From Candidatus Woesebacteria bacterium RIFCSPHIGHO2_02_FULL_42_20 (GTDB taxonomy: Bacteria > Patescibacteriota > Microgenomatia > UBA8517), in NCBI GenBank assembly GCA_001792535.1, contig MGGS01000004.1:1-34419 (forward strand): a stretch of DNA of 34,419 nt, written 5' to 3'. The position numbers and the translations under genes were made by a program. Positions 16,889 to 25,562 of the stretch are shown piece by piece (position 1 is the first letter of the stretch; each line of letters starts with the position of its first letter). A model generated the notes under the pieces. The model searched no databases, was not told where the DNA came from, and saw only the letters and a program-made list of their open reading frames with translations.

Positions 16889-17542
16889 TTAGGGCTTGAA
16901 GTCGTCTACTTTGACCCCAATATCACTCAAAAGATTTCTCGTGTCCTCAAAAACTTTTTTAGGTAAATCCAGAATTTTTGTCAGGATTGGTCTTGCATCT
17001 TCAGGTGCAGTAGTTAAGTGCTTTTCTAAATCATATATGTGAAACGCGCTTGCTTTGTGAAGTTTGAGGAGCAATTCACTTGTTTCCCTACCTTCCAACC
17101 TGGCTACAGCCTCATTTGAAAACGCTTCCCCTAAATACTTCTCAGATTTTTGAAAAGTTAACACCGACTCTTCAAATTTTCCTTCTGAAAACAATTTACA
17201 ACCTACGGATAGCCTTTTATCTGCCATTTCCAGTATACTTTGAGCCTTCTTGACAGGATCAGTTATACCTTCAAGTTTTACTTTGTCTGCGGCAGCAACG
17301 GCATACCATAAAGGATTACCAGGCATAATATCCCCCGGGTCAGGCAATTGGTAGTCTATTAAGATGTCTTTTGAAGCTGTATTTTCTGTTTTTGTTTCTG
17401 GTGGCTCGAGCGAGGGTGGGTTAAATTGATATGAAGGAGAAGAAGCCTTAACGATTGAAACAAAAAGAATCCCAAAAGAGGCAACTAGACCCGCGAAAAC
17501 GCCGACTCCGCGTTTAAACATAGGGTCCTTTGATACTACCAC
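16889..17542 (-). CDS. DUF5667-like exported protein
   Basis: N-terminal TM; LIDYQLPDPGDIMPGNPLWYAVAAADKVKLEGITDPVKKAQSILEMADKRL. Confidence 0.65.
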   Translation of the reverse strand: MVVSKDPMFKRGVGVFAGLVASFGILFVSIVKASSPSYQFNPPSLEPPETKTENTASKDILIDYQLPDPGDIMPGNPLWYAVAAADKVKLEGITDPVKKAQSILEMADKRLSVGCKLFSEGKFEESVLTFQKSEKYLGEAFSNEAVARLEGRETSELLLKLHKASAFHIYDLEKHLTTAPEDARPILTKILDLPKKVFEDTRNLLSDIGVKVDDFKP

Positions 17543-17691
17543 AACGACCTATCGATTAGCAAATTTATGAAGTACTGACGAAGCGAGAGTTTGATAAGGA
17601 GTTTCTTTTCCTCTTTGATAAATCAACCCTATATGAAGCTTTCTGGGAAGACCAAGATTGTTGAAGGCCTCAAAAAAGATTCCAGCTTCTA

Positions 17692-17724
17692 GCCTACCTG
17701 AACAAAATGATCGGCCGTTGCCAG
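17692..17724 (-). pseudogene. Relic of a CPBP-protease 3' end (…WQRPIILFR*)
   Basis: 28/33 identity (all differences transitions) to 19301-19333, the 3' end of the intact CPBP gene. Confidence 0.45.
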
Positions 17725-17770
17725 AATTTCTGTATTTACTGAAATAAAATTTTATTTTAATCTTCTTTTT

Positions 17771-18121
17771 ATGAAACCTACTTTGGTTAAAAAGGGAGAG
17801 ACGTGGATAAAGAGGAAGAAAGATAAAGTTGTTTGGGAATATAACAAAGGACAATTCGATAAAGTTGATATTGCCAAAACGAAAGTAATCGGTAGATATC
17901 CAGAAGCAGGCTGGGCAGCAAATAAAGTATCTACCATGCTTTACTATCTTCTTTCAGGTTCAGCAATTTTAACTCTTGAGGCTGGAGAGAAATTTAGGAT
18001 GAAATCTGACAATGTCTTCATTTTGCCACCAAACACTTGGTACTCAATAGATGGTAAATTTGAAGCCCTTATGGTTTGCTCCCCCGTCTGGACATCTGAT
18101 CAATCAATAAAGAAAGACTAA
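17771..18121 (+). CDS. Cupin-like hypothetical protein
   Basis: MLYYLLSGSAILTLEAGEKFRMKSDNVFILPPNTWYSIDGKFEALMVCSP resembles cupin beta-barrel motif. Confidence 0.55.
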   Translation: MKPTLVKKGETWIKRKKDKVVWEYNKGQFDKVDIAKTKVIGRYPEAGWAANKVSTMLYYLLSGSAILTLEAGEKFRMKSDNVFILPPNTWYSIDGKFEALMVCSPVWTSDQSIKKD

Positions 18122-18642
18122 TTAAGGATTTTAAGAAATTTCAATGTTGAAATTGCTCTCTCTGTTAATCTCAAATCACCATTCTTAATTGCTTTATTAA
18201 TGCTTTCTGGTGTAAAGAAATTTCCTCCCGAAGTCTCCACTGGATCAAGTTTAAATGGTCCTTCAGACTCGGCCTTAAACACCTCGATCATTTCCGTTTC
18301 GTTTTTGTCCCTAAAAATATATCTACCAACAAATTTAGGTTTAATATTTACACCAAGTTCTTCTATAATTTCTTTTATTGAAGCTTCCCTTGGTGTTAAA
18401 CCGAAAGTTACATGGCCGGATGCCGAAGTAACGTACCAGCCTGGAGCACTGTCTTTAGTTAAACTTCTCCTTTGCAAAAAAATTTCTCCTTCATTATTTT
18501 CTATAATTACATGCACCGCCTGATGAATTTTTGTCGGATCGGAATGACACTCTCTCCTTGTAGCTCTTCCTATAACTTTGTCATTTTTGTCGACTAAAAC
18601 AAAGAGTTCTTCTTGATCATCCGTTGTTTTGATTTTTGTCAT
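18118..18642 (-). CDS. NUDIX hydrolase (IPP isomerase-like subgroup)
   Basis: DKNDKVIGRATRRECH … ASGHVTFGLTPREASIKEIIEELGV Nudix box. Confidence 0.88.
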   Translation of the reverse strand: MTKIKTTDDQEELFVLVDKNDKVIGRATRRECHSDPTKIHQAVHVIIENNEGEIFLQRRSLTKDSAPGWYVTSASGHVTFGLTPREASIKEIIEELGVNIKPKFVGRYIFRDKNETEMIEVFKAESEGPFKLDPVETSGGNFFTPESINKAIKNGDLRLTERAISTLKFLKILN

Positions 18643-18677
18643 TCTACCTAAACAATATCACAAACCAGAGTGGATCT

Positions 18678-19031
18678 TTATTCGAGATTTGTCTGAAATT
18701 TTTTAAGATCCAAAATAAATTTGCAGCCCTTTAAAAACTCAATTCCAACTAAACTATCCGTACTTTTAGTAAAAAATAATGTTATGTTTTTCACAATTTT
18801 TTTATACCTTATCTTGACTTTGTAAATTGAAAAAACCGTATCAGAACCATCGGCAAGCTCGTAAACTTGATAACCAACAGGTTTTTGCTTGAAGTTAGAA
18901 AGAAATGTCTCGGGCAAAGAAAGGCCCCCAGAAAAACCGGTATCAATTAGACAATCCGCACCCATCCAAGAATTGAGATAAACTTGAATTTTTATACGGG
19001 CTCCGTTTTGAGAATCCAGATAAGGATTCAT
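18678..19031 (-). CDS. Clan AA (retropepsin-like) aspartic protease-family protein
   Basis: ADCLIDTGFSGGLSLPETFL and SLVGIEFLKGCKFILDL. Confidence 0.7.
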   Translation of the reverse strand: MNPYLDSQNGARIKIQVYLNSWMGADCLIDTGFSGGLSLPETFLSNFKQKPVGYQVYELADGSDTVFSIYKVKIRYKKIVKNITLFFTKSTDSLVGIEFLKGCKFILDLKKFQTNLE

Positions 19032-19261
19032 TTCAAAATACCCGCAAATCTTCCCACCTGAGTTAAAAAAAACTGTTTTCGGGGAAAGTGTTTTTTTGCT
19101 TTATCAATCGCCTCAATTGGACTTTTACCAACGTAAAACTTACCGGAATTAACTTCAATAGTAACGTATTCACCCGCTTTATACTTTTTCTCAAGCTTGG
19201 GTTTAATTTTATAAAAAATGTCCTTACCTTTTTCTATAATTAACTTTTGCTGGTTTAACAT
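19028..19261 (-). CDS. DUF5678-like small protein
   Basis: YKAGEYVTIEVNSGKFYVGKSPIEAIDKAKKHFPRKQFFLTQVG; ATGA overlap with protease-like gene. Confidence 0.6.
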   Translation of the reverse strand: MLNQQKLIIEKGKDIFYKIKPKLEKKYKAGEYVTIEVNSGKFYVGKSPIEAIDKAKKHFPRKQFFLTQVGRFAGILK

Positions 19262-19302
19262 CTTAATAAGAGAATACTAAATTTTAGGCTGAGTTTCAAG
19301 GC

Positions 19303-19950
19303 TTATCTAAACAAAATAATCGGCCATTGCCAGAGGACGTGAAGAAAAATTGACGAGGTAACGTTTTTTGTCCTGGCAAAAACCCAAGCCGAGCCTATAC
19401 CAAACAAAGTAACCAAAAAAAGATAAACCAGCGAAGAAAAAAGATCAAACTTCCAAACAAAGACGGTAACCGGCACGTGGATCACCGCCCAAATAATGCT
19501 GGTTACAAGATTTGCCGCCCACTCACGACCCGTGGCAAACCAGACACGGTTAAACAAAAATCCCCGGAAAGAAACTTCTTCTGAAACCGCAGTAGCGAAA
19601 GTGATGACAAAAGAAATAAGAAGTGGCTTGCCGCCGATGAAGGAACCAAAATCAAACTTACTATACTTCAGATAGTTAATTATCATTGCCTCCAAAACAA
19701 ATAAAGTTCCGAGTGTTAACGCAAAGTAAATTGCCGGAAACAAATTCTTTAAAGTTATGCCGACAGAAGCAAGACCCGACCTTTCCCTCCAGAGCAAGAA
19801 AAATGTTGGCACAAGCCAGATAACAGGTTTTACAAAAAACTCTTCGACCTCTTCGGGAAGCTGAAAAAGCAGTCTGTAAAAACCCCAGACAACAAGAAGA
19901 AACGAAGCCAAAACGGCAGAATTTTTTATTGCTACTTCCTTACTGGGCAT
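19303..19950 (-). CDS. CPBP-family intramembrane metalloprotease
   Basis: VSEEVSFRGFLFNRVW, IIWAVIHVPV, multiple TM segments. Confidence 0.85.
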   Translation of the reverse strand: MPSKEVAIKNSAVLASFLLVVWGFYRLLFQLPEEVEEFFVKPVIWLVPTFFLLWRERSGLASVGITLKNLFPAIYFALTLGTLFVLEAMIINYLKYSKFDFGSFIGGKPLLISFVITFATAVSEEVSFRGFLFNRVWFATGREWAANLVTSIIWAVIHVPVTVFVWKFDLFSSLVYLFLVTLFGIGSAWVFARTKNVTSSIFLHVLWQWPIILFR

Positions 19951-19995
19951 TTTTAGAAATTACCTATTATTATAGTAATATCTTGCTCCTAATAT

Positions 19996-20490
19996 CTATA
20001 CCAATCCCACCTTACAACCCTCAAAAGCACTGTCGATCGCATTAACAATTTTGTCAAATCTATCCTCGGCTTCGGCTAAACCAATCGCATTGCGCTCACC
20101 CGGAAACCAGTGAAAGATTAAATTGCGACTTTGCTTCCAGGTATCCCAAAGTTGATCAGCCAACTCCTTTCCGTGACAAAAATTTACCAGCTTGTCATAT
20201 ACACCCTCCTTTTCCCTTATCCCCTCTTCCAGAGACGGATTTAAAGCCCTGCCTATTCTAAACCTTTTGCCAAAATATTCATCCTCGCCGATAAACCCCA
20301 AGTCATAGAACAACTTTTTAAGAAAGCCTTCATACGCTTTGGCCGCAGGAAATACCATGAATGCATAATCGTGATACTTGTCTTTCCACTCCGGCACGCG
20401 AGTCAAAAGCTTCATAGATTGGTTAAGCAACTCCTGCAGGTCTTCTTCCAAATAGCTCCACCAAGGTTTAGTTTTTATATCCATCTTCAT
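19996..20490 (-). CDS. Hypothetical protein; possible RnlA-C-terminal / HEPN-like helical domain
   Basis: FPAAKAYEGFLKKLFYDLGFI … QSRNLIFHWFPGERNAIGLAEAEDRFDKIVNAI; start moved from 20562 to avoid overlap with divergent PBP gene. Confidence 0.55.
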   Translation of the reverse strand: MKMDIKTKPWWSYLEEDLQELLNQSMKLLTRVPEWKDKYHDYAFMVFPAAKAYEGFLKKLFYDLGFIGEDEYFGKRFRIGRALNPSLEEGIREKEGVYDKLVNFCHGKELADQLWDTWKQSRNLIFHWFPGERNAIGLAEAEDRFDKIVNAIDSAFEGCKVGLV

Positions 20491-20501
20491 GCCTTTTAGA
20501 G

Positions 20502-20507
20502 TATAAT
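20502..20507 (+). promoter_or_regulatory. -10 box of PBP gene
   Basis: TATAAT with only 7 nt to ATG 20515. Confidence 0.5.
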
Positions 20508-20514
20508 CGACCTC

Positions 20515-22692
20515 ATGAAAAAGAAAAAGTACAAGCGTTTCAAGAAACTTAGCCGTAAACAAAAAATATTTCTGATTTTATTGGCTGGTTTTATTTTAAT
20601 CTGCATGTATCTGTTTTACGACATTCCTTCGCCATTTAATTTAAATTCCGATCAGATATCCGTTTCTACCAAACTAATGGACCGAAACGGCAAACTTTTT
20701 TACGAGATTTATACCGACGAGAGAAGAACGCCGATAGAACTAACCGACTTACCACCTTATGTAATCGAGGCCACACTTGCGATTGAAGACAAAGATTTTT
20801 ACAACCATCACGGCTTTTCTGTTTCTGGAATAACAAGAGCGTTTTATAATACACTATTCCGTGGAAAGCTCCAAGGGGGCTCTACCCTGACACAACAGTT
20901 TGTCAAAAACGCGCTTTTGACACAAGAGAGGACGATACGCAGAAAGGCCCAAGAATTTGTCCTGACGATTGCTGTCGAACTTGTTTACTCCAAAGATCAA
21001 ATACTAGAGATGTATTTAAATCAGATTCCTTATGGCTCGACTGCATACGGAATACAAGCCGCATCCGAGCTTTATTTCGGCAAAAATGCCGAGGACTTAA
21101 GCGTTGGGGAAGCAGCTCTTCTCGCCGGCCTACCCGCGGCGCCTACTCGTTTTTCTCCATTTGGTGCAAATCCTCAATCTGCCAAAGTAAGGCAAGAACT
21201 TGTCCTTGCACAAATGAGAGAGGAAGGATTTATTGACAAGACTGAAGAAACTTTTATTAATAACGAAAAACTAAACTATGCCGACATCGAAGCTCCCGCA
21301 GCCGCGCATTTCTCGCTTTGGGTAAAGGAATTGCTTGTCAATAAATACGGCGAAAAACTGGTCGAGAAAGGCGGGCTTCGGGTGACAACAACGCTTGATA
21401 TCGACCTACAGGAATTTGCCCAAGAAACCGCGCGGGGGGAAATTGACGACTTGGCCAACTTTAATGTCAAAAACGCAGCCGTCCTGGTCACTAAACCCGA
21501 AACGGGAGAAATACTGGCCATGGTCGGGTCAAAAGATTGGAACGCCGAGGACGAGGACGGAAGGGTAAACATCATTTTCGCCAAACGCCAACCGGGGTCA
21601 TCAATCAAACCGATTAACTATGCTCTGGCAATTAAAGACGGCAAAATCACACCGTCGACCGCGATAACAGACGTCCCTACTTGTTTTTCTGTCACAGGCC
21701 AAGCTCTATATTGTCCCGGAAATTATGACGGATCATTTCACGGACTAACACAAGTCCGCTTTGCCTTGGGTAACTCATACAATGTACCTGCAGTCAAAGT
21801 CTTGGCTTTAAACGGGATTGAAAACTTTATCGGCTTTGCCCGGGACATGGGTATCACAACTTTTGAAGACCCCGCCAAATACGGCCTATCCCTGACTCTT
21901 GGCGGCGGTGAGGTACGGCCATACGACATGGCTGTTGCATTCGCTGTTTTTGCAAACTCGGGCGTCAGGCAAAATCTCAACCCGATTCTAAAAGTCGAAG
22001 ACTGGAAAGGAAAAGTTTATGAGGAGTTCGACGTGAGTAAGGTGGAGGGTATAAGAGTCCTTTCACCTGACGTCACTTTTCTAATTTCTCACATTCTCCA
22101 CGATAACAACGCCAGAAGCGACGCTTTCGGCGCCGGGTCACTGCTTAATGTCCGCGGACACGGAGAGGTTTCGGTCAAAACAGGAACGACCAATGATAGG
22201 AGGGACAATTGGACAATTGGCTACACCAAAGACGCACTCGCGGTTGTCTGGGTAGGAAATAACGATAACACGCCAATGAAAGGCAGTGTCTCCGGAGTTT
22301 CGGGTGCTTCCCCAATCTGGAACGCGGTAATGAGCGAAGCGCTCGAAAAATATGAACCGGAAGAAAACCACCCCTGGCCAAAGGCGCCAGATACCATCAT
22401 CGGAAGAAGTGTCTGTTGGACGACAGGTTTGCTTTCCCCGGGCTCCGGGACCTGCCCCGAACGTTTTGAATACTTTCTACAAAACTATTTGCCCGATGCC
22501 GATTCCGGTATACGGCAAGACATTCCTGTTGACAAAACCACTCACACGGTCGCAAGGCCGGATACCCCGCCTGAAAACATCGAAATTCAAAACCACCCAG
22601 TCTACTATGACCCTTTAAAGACAATCTATTGCCTTGATTGCGCAATCCCGACCCAGTCAATTACCATCCGCTATCCACTTGGTGAAAATTAG
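20515..22692 (+). CDS. Penicillin-binding protein 1A family (transglycosylase/transpeptidase)
   Basis: IEDKDFYNHHG, GGSTLTQQFVKNALL, GSSIKPINYALAI (SxxK), GNSYNVPAVK, VKTGTTNDRRDNWTIGYT (KTG). Confidence 0.95.
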   Translation: MKKKKYKRFKKLSRKQKIFLILLAGFILICMYLFYDIPSPFNLNSDQISVSTKLMDRNGKLFYEIYTDERRTPIELTDLPPYVIEATLAIEDKDFYNHHGFSVSGITRAFYNTLFRGKLQGGSTLTQQFVKNALLTQERTIRRKAQEFVLTIAVELVYSKDQILEMYLNQIPYGSTAYGIQAASELYFGKNAEDLSVGEAALLAGLPAAPTRFSPFGANPQSAKVRQELVLAQMREEGFIDKTEETFINNEKLNYADIEAPAAAHFSLWVKELLVNKYGEKLVEKGGLRVTTTLDIDLQEFAQETARGEIDDLANFNVKNAAVLVTKPETGEILAMVGSKDWNAEDEDGRVNIIFAKRQPGSSIKPINYALAIKDGKITPSTAITDVPTCFSVTGQALYCPGNYDGSFHGLTQVRFALGNSYNVPAVKVLALNGIENFIGFARDMGITTFEDPAKYGLSLTLGGGEVRPYDMAVAFAVFANSGVRQNLNPILKVEDWKGKVYEEFDVSKVEGIRVLSPDVTFLISHILHDNNARSDAFGAGSLLNVRGHGEVSVKTGTTNDRRDNWTIGYTKDALAVVWVGNNDNTPMKGSVSGVSGASPIWNAVMSEALEKYEPEENHPWPKAPDTIIGRSVCWTTGLLSPGSGTCPERFEYFLQNYLPDADSGIRQDIPVDKTTHTVARPDTPPENIEIQNHPVYYDPLKTIYCLDCAIPTQSITIRYPLGEN

Positions 22693-23757
22693 GCTAATTA
22701 TTTTGGGCAGCGCCTCCTCGACTTCCTTGTCCACTATCCCACCGGATAAAATAACTAAAACAAAAGGCTTTTCAGCAAAAATTATTCCGGCATCATTGAT
22801 TACATGGACTTCACGGCCGTATTTGTGAGCAACCTCTACGCCTTTTTCGACACCCCGGGGCAAAAAGTCTTCATAAATTGTGTCAGTCAGATCCTCTAAA
22901 ATCTTGTCTCTCGAGACTTTTGAAACTAACTGGATATCCCAAAGTCTTTGAAAAAACAGCCCTATATCCTTTGCTGAAGTAGTATTTTTGACCAAAGAAG
23001 TATTGGCCATTCCTATCCCGTCTATAAATTCCTGAATGTTTTTATCCCCCAATATACCCCTCAATACATTGAAGGCAGTGTTGTCGGATTGTTTACCCAT
23101 CAGGAGCACCAACTCTTCATATGTAAATTCCTCCCCAACACTTCTTCCATAAAGGCTCCCCGACCCCGACACTTTATCCTCCTGCTTTAGAGTATAAATA
23201 GCTGCCAAATCGATAAGTTCCTCCTCACTTTGCTTGTACATGAGAGTCATAACCGGCAGCTTCATCAGTGAAGCCGCCTGCATCACCTCGTTTTGATTCA
23301 CACCAAAACTAAAGCCACTTCCCAAATCGACTAAATAAAAGGCATACACCCCGGAAAGGCTTTTGGTGACTTTGCTTACACCGGACACAATCTCGTCGGC
23401 TTTATCTTTAAGGGTTTGCCCGTCATCGTCTTTTTCGACAACAATCGTCTCACTAAATAGCCCGGTTATATTCGGCAAGCTTATTTGCGGAGGCTTTAAT
23501 TTTGGTAAGCCCGGAAGCTTCCAACTACGTGCAGACAAACCGCCAATTGCCGAAGCAACAACCGTAACAAGCAACACAACAAAAACGAAAACCCTCTCCT
23601 TTGCACCCCAGGGGCGAGTAGGTTCTCTCCGGTGCTTCCTATTTTCCGGTTTTAAATCTCTGAATTTTTTCTTTGCCGGGAGTCTTTCTTCTTCGTTTAC
23701 AGACTCCCCGTCTTCGTAGTCCCTATTCTTGTTTCTGTTTATAAAAGGAATCTTCAT
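22657..23757 (-). CDS. Class A beta-lactamase-like serine hydrolase, TM-anchored
   Basis: AASLMKLPVM (SxxK), KQSDNTAFN (SDN), HKYG near C-terminus; start set at MKIPFINRNKNRD. Confidence 0.82.
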   Translation of the reverse strand: MKIPFINRNKNRDYEDGESVNEEERLPAKKKFRDLKPENRKHRREPTRPWGAKERVFVFVVLLVTVVASAIGGLSARSWKLPGLPKLKPPQISLPNITGLFSETIVVEKDDDGQTLKDKADEIVSGVSKVTKSLSGVYAFYLVDLGSGFSFGVNQNEVMQAASLMKLPVMTLMYKQSEEELIDLAAIYTLKQEDKVSGSGSLYGRSVGEEFTYEELVLLMGKQSDNTAFNVLRGILGDKNIQEFIDGIGMANTSLVKNTTSAKDIGLFFQRLWDIQLVSKVSRDKILEDLTDTIYEDFLPRGVEKGVEVAHKYGREVHVINDAGIIFAEKPFVLVILSGGIVDKEVEEALPKIISLIFTKWIADGN

Positions 23758-23835
23758 TAATTTTATTTTACAATTTCTCATCCACCCCGACCAGAGGAAA
23801 CACCGGAAATAGCTCAAGAAACCCCCTTTCCAACT

Positions 23836-24303
23836 TTGGATACCGAAGCCGTAAACCTACTGAGAGCCGAGCAAGAAAAAATTGAGGGTGGTTGGGTAGT
23901 CGTAGACAGGGTTACTCTACCTGACGGAAGTTCATCCAGAGATATGGCAAGAATTTCTCCGGACGGTATCCTTACTGTCATTACCAAACAATTCACTGGC
24001 CTTGGAGGACAAGATGGCGACTACGGAACTTTAAGTAAAGTAAGCGTTTCCCCTGATGGCCAAGTTGCTCAATCAACACGCTATGTACAAGTTGAGGATC
24101 GCACTGATCCTAATCATCCTGGTTTTTATACCGAATCACTCCGGTACTTCGCAGGGGATGGAGGTAAAAAGGTTTACTTCAAGGGTGGAGAATTACCGGA
24201 ATTTATAAGGGCTGCGGCAGTTGGAACGGTGAGGCAAGAAGTTCAAAGAGTAGTAAGTAAAGTCCAAAATTGGCACAAAACCCAAACCCCGGTCGGTAAT
24301 TAA
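23836..24303 (+). CDS. Hypothetical protein (5' end uncertain)
   Basis: Frame open from 23761; only TTG at 23836 available as common start. Confidence 0.5.
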   Translation: MDTEAVNLLRAEQEKIEGGWVVVDRVTLPDGSSSRDMARISPDGILTVITKQFTGLGGQDGDYGTLSKVSVSPDGQVAQSTRYVQVEDRTDPNHPGFYTESLRYFAGDGGKKVYFKGGELPEFIRAAAVGTVRQEVQRVVSKVQNWHKTQTPVGN

Positions 24304-24519
24304 TAACTGAAATACATTATCAAATAGACGACCTAAATCCCCGTAACTTTTTAACACTCACGCTGCTAATCCAGAAACGGAAAAAGTTAATAAGACAGAG
24401 TTTTTGAACAACGTAGCAGTGAAACAATTAAATAGTAGCAAAATTATTCGTATTTTATTAGGCGAGAAGATCAATAATTTTGAAGAAGAATACCGTTATA
24501 TTTTATTACTCAGAAGTAA

Positions 24520-25509
24520 CTATTTCTTCCTTCTTTCCCATACTTCTTCATTGACCAGATTTTGGGGTTTTTTACCGGTCAGGGCGTCAAGAATTGCATT
24601 AACTGCCAAGTTGCCATATTCCTCCCTTGCCTCGTTTGTTGCACTGGCAATATGTGGTGTAAGAATTACATTTTCCATATTAATTAGCTCCGGATTGATA
24701 TTTGGCTCGTTGTCAAAAACATCCAATCCAGCCCCACCCACCTTCCCTTCTCTGATTGCCCTAACTAAATCGCCTTCATCGATAATTGGCCCCCTGGCGG
24801 TATTGACCACTATTACACCCTTTTTCATTTTGTCAAAGGCAATTTTATTTATCATATGCCTGGTTTCATCAGTCAGAGGTACATGGACAGAAATAAAGTC
24901 ACTCTCCTGGTATAGTCTATCCAGATCCGCGTATTCCACCTCAAGCTCTTTCTCCGCCGCTTCGTCGCGTGATCTTTTGTAATACAAAACCTTCATGTTC
25001 CACCCCAGAGCCCTTCTGGCAGTCAGCCCCCCAATACGGCCCATACCAAGAATGCCCAAGGTCTTCCCGACCATGTTTACGCCCAGGAAAGTCGACGGTT
25101 CCCAACCTTTATAGGCACCTCTTCTGGTAGACTCGTCCGCTTCAACAACTCTTTTGGCCAGTGCCAACATCAAAGTCCAGGCAAACTCAGAAACGGACTC
25201 GTTAATGACTTCCGAAGGCGTATTGGTCACCAACACTCCGCGCTCGGTCGCCTCCTCAACTTTTATGTTATCGAAACCAACGGCGTAATTTGAGACTATT
25301 TTTAGCTGCGGTCCAAGAGCATCAAGAACTTCGCCGTCAATCCTGTCCGTAAGCAAGCAAAGAAGAGCGTCAAACCCTCTCGCGCTTTCTAATAATTCCT
25401 CGCTTGTCAGCGGCCTGTCAAATTCAGAAACAACAACTTCATTCCCTGAGCCCTTTAGTTTGTCCAGAGCACTTCCCGGAATTTTTCTGGTTACAAAAAT
25501 CTTTGCCAT
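24520..25509 (-). CDS. D-isomer-specific 2-hydroxyacid dehydrogenase (glyoxylate/glycerate reductase-like)
   Basis: GKTLGILGMGRIGGLTARRALGW, VVNTARGPIIDEGDLVRAIREGKVGGAGLDVFDNEP, LTPHIASAT. Confidence 0.93.
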   Translation of the reverse strand: MAKIFVTRKIPGSALDKLKGSGNEVVVSEFDRPLTSEELLESARGFDALLCLLTDRIDGEVLDALGPQLKIVSNYAVGFDNIKVEEATERGVLVTNTPSEVINESVSEFAWTLMLALAKRVVEADESTRRGAYKGWEPSTFLGVNMVGKTLGILGMGRIGGLTARRALGWNMKVLYYKRSRDEAAEKELEVEYADLDRLYQESDFISVHVPLTDETRHMINKIAFDKMKKGVIVVNTARGPIIDEGDLVRAIREGKVGGAGLDVFDNEPNINPELINMENVILTPHIASATNEAREEYGNLAVNAILDALTGKKPQNLVNEEVWERRKK

Positions 25510-25562
25510 TTTTGCTTATATCCAGTTTAACATATAAAATACAGCCTTAATCAAGTATTTCT

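Noticed and set aside
16775-16966. 63-aa plus-strand ORF MPNPSSTKIESLF…
   Set aside because: Overlaps the 3' end of the DUF5667-like gene, no recognisable family or clear promoter; left uncalled.
17549-17854. 101-aa minus-strand ORF
   Set aside because: No conserved features and it overlaps the cupin-like CDS; the real signal here is the CPBP relic in another frame.
24404-24982. 192-aa plus-strand ORF
   Set aside because: Most of it is antisense to the 2-hydroxyacid dehydrogenase; only a short unconvincing intergenic part.
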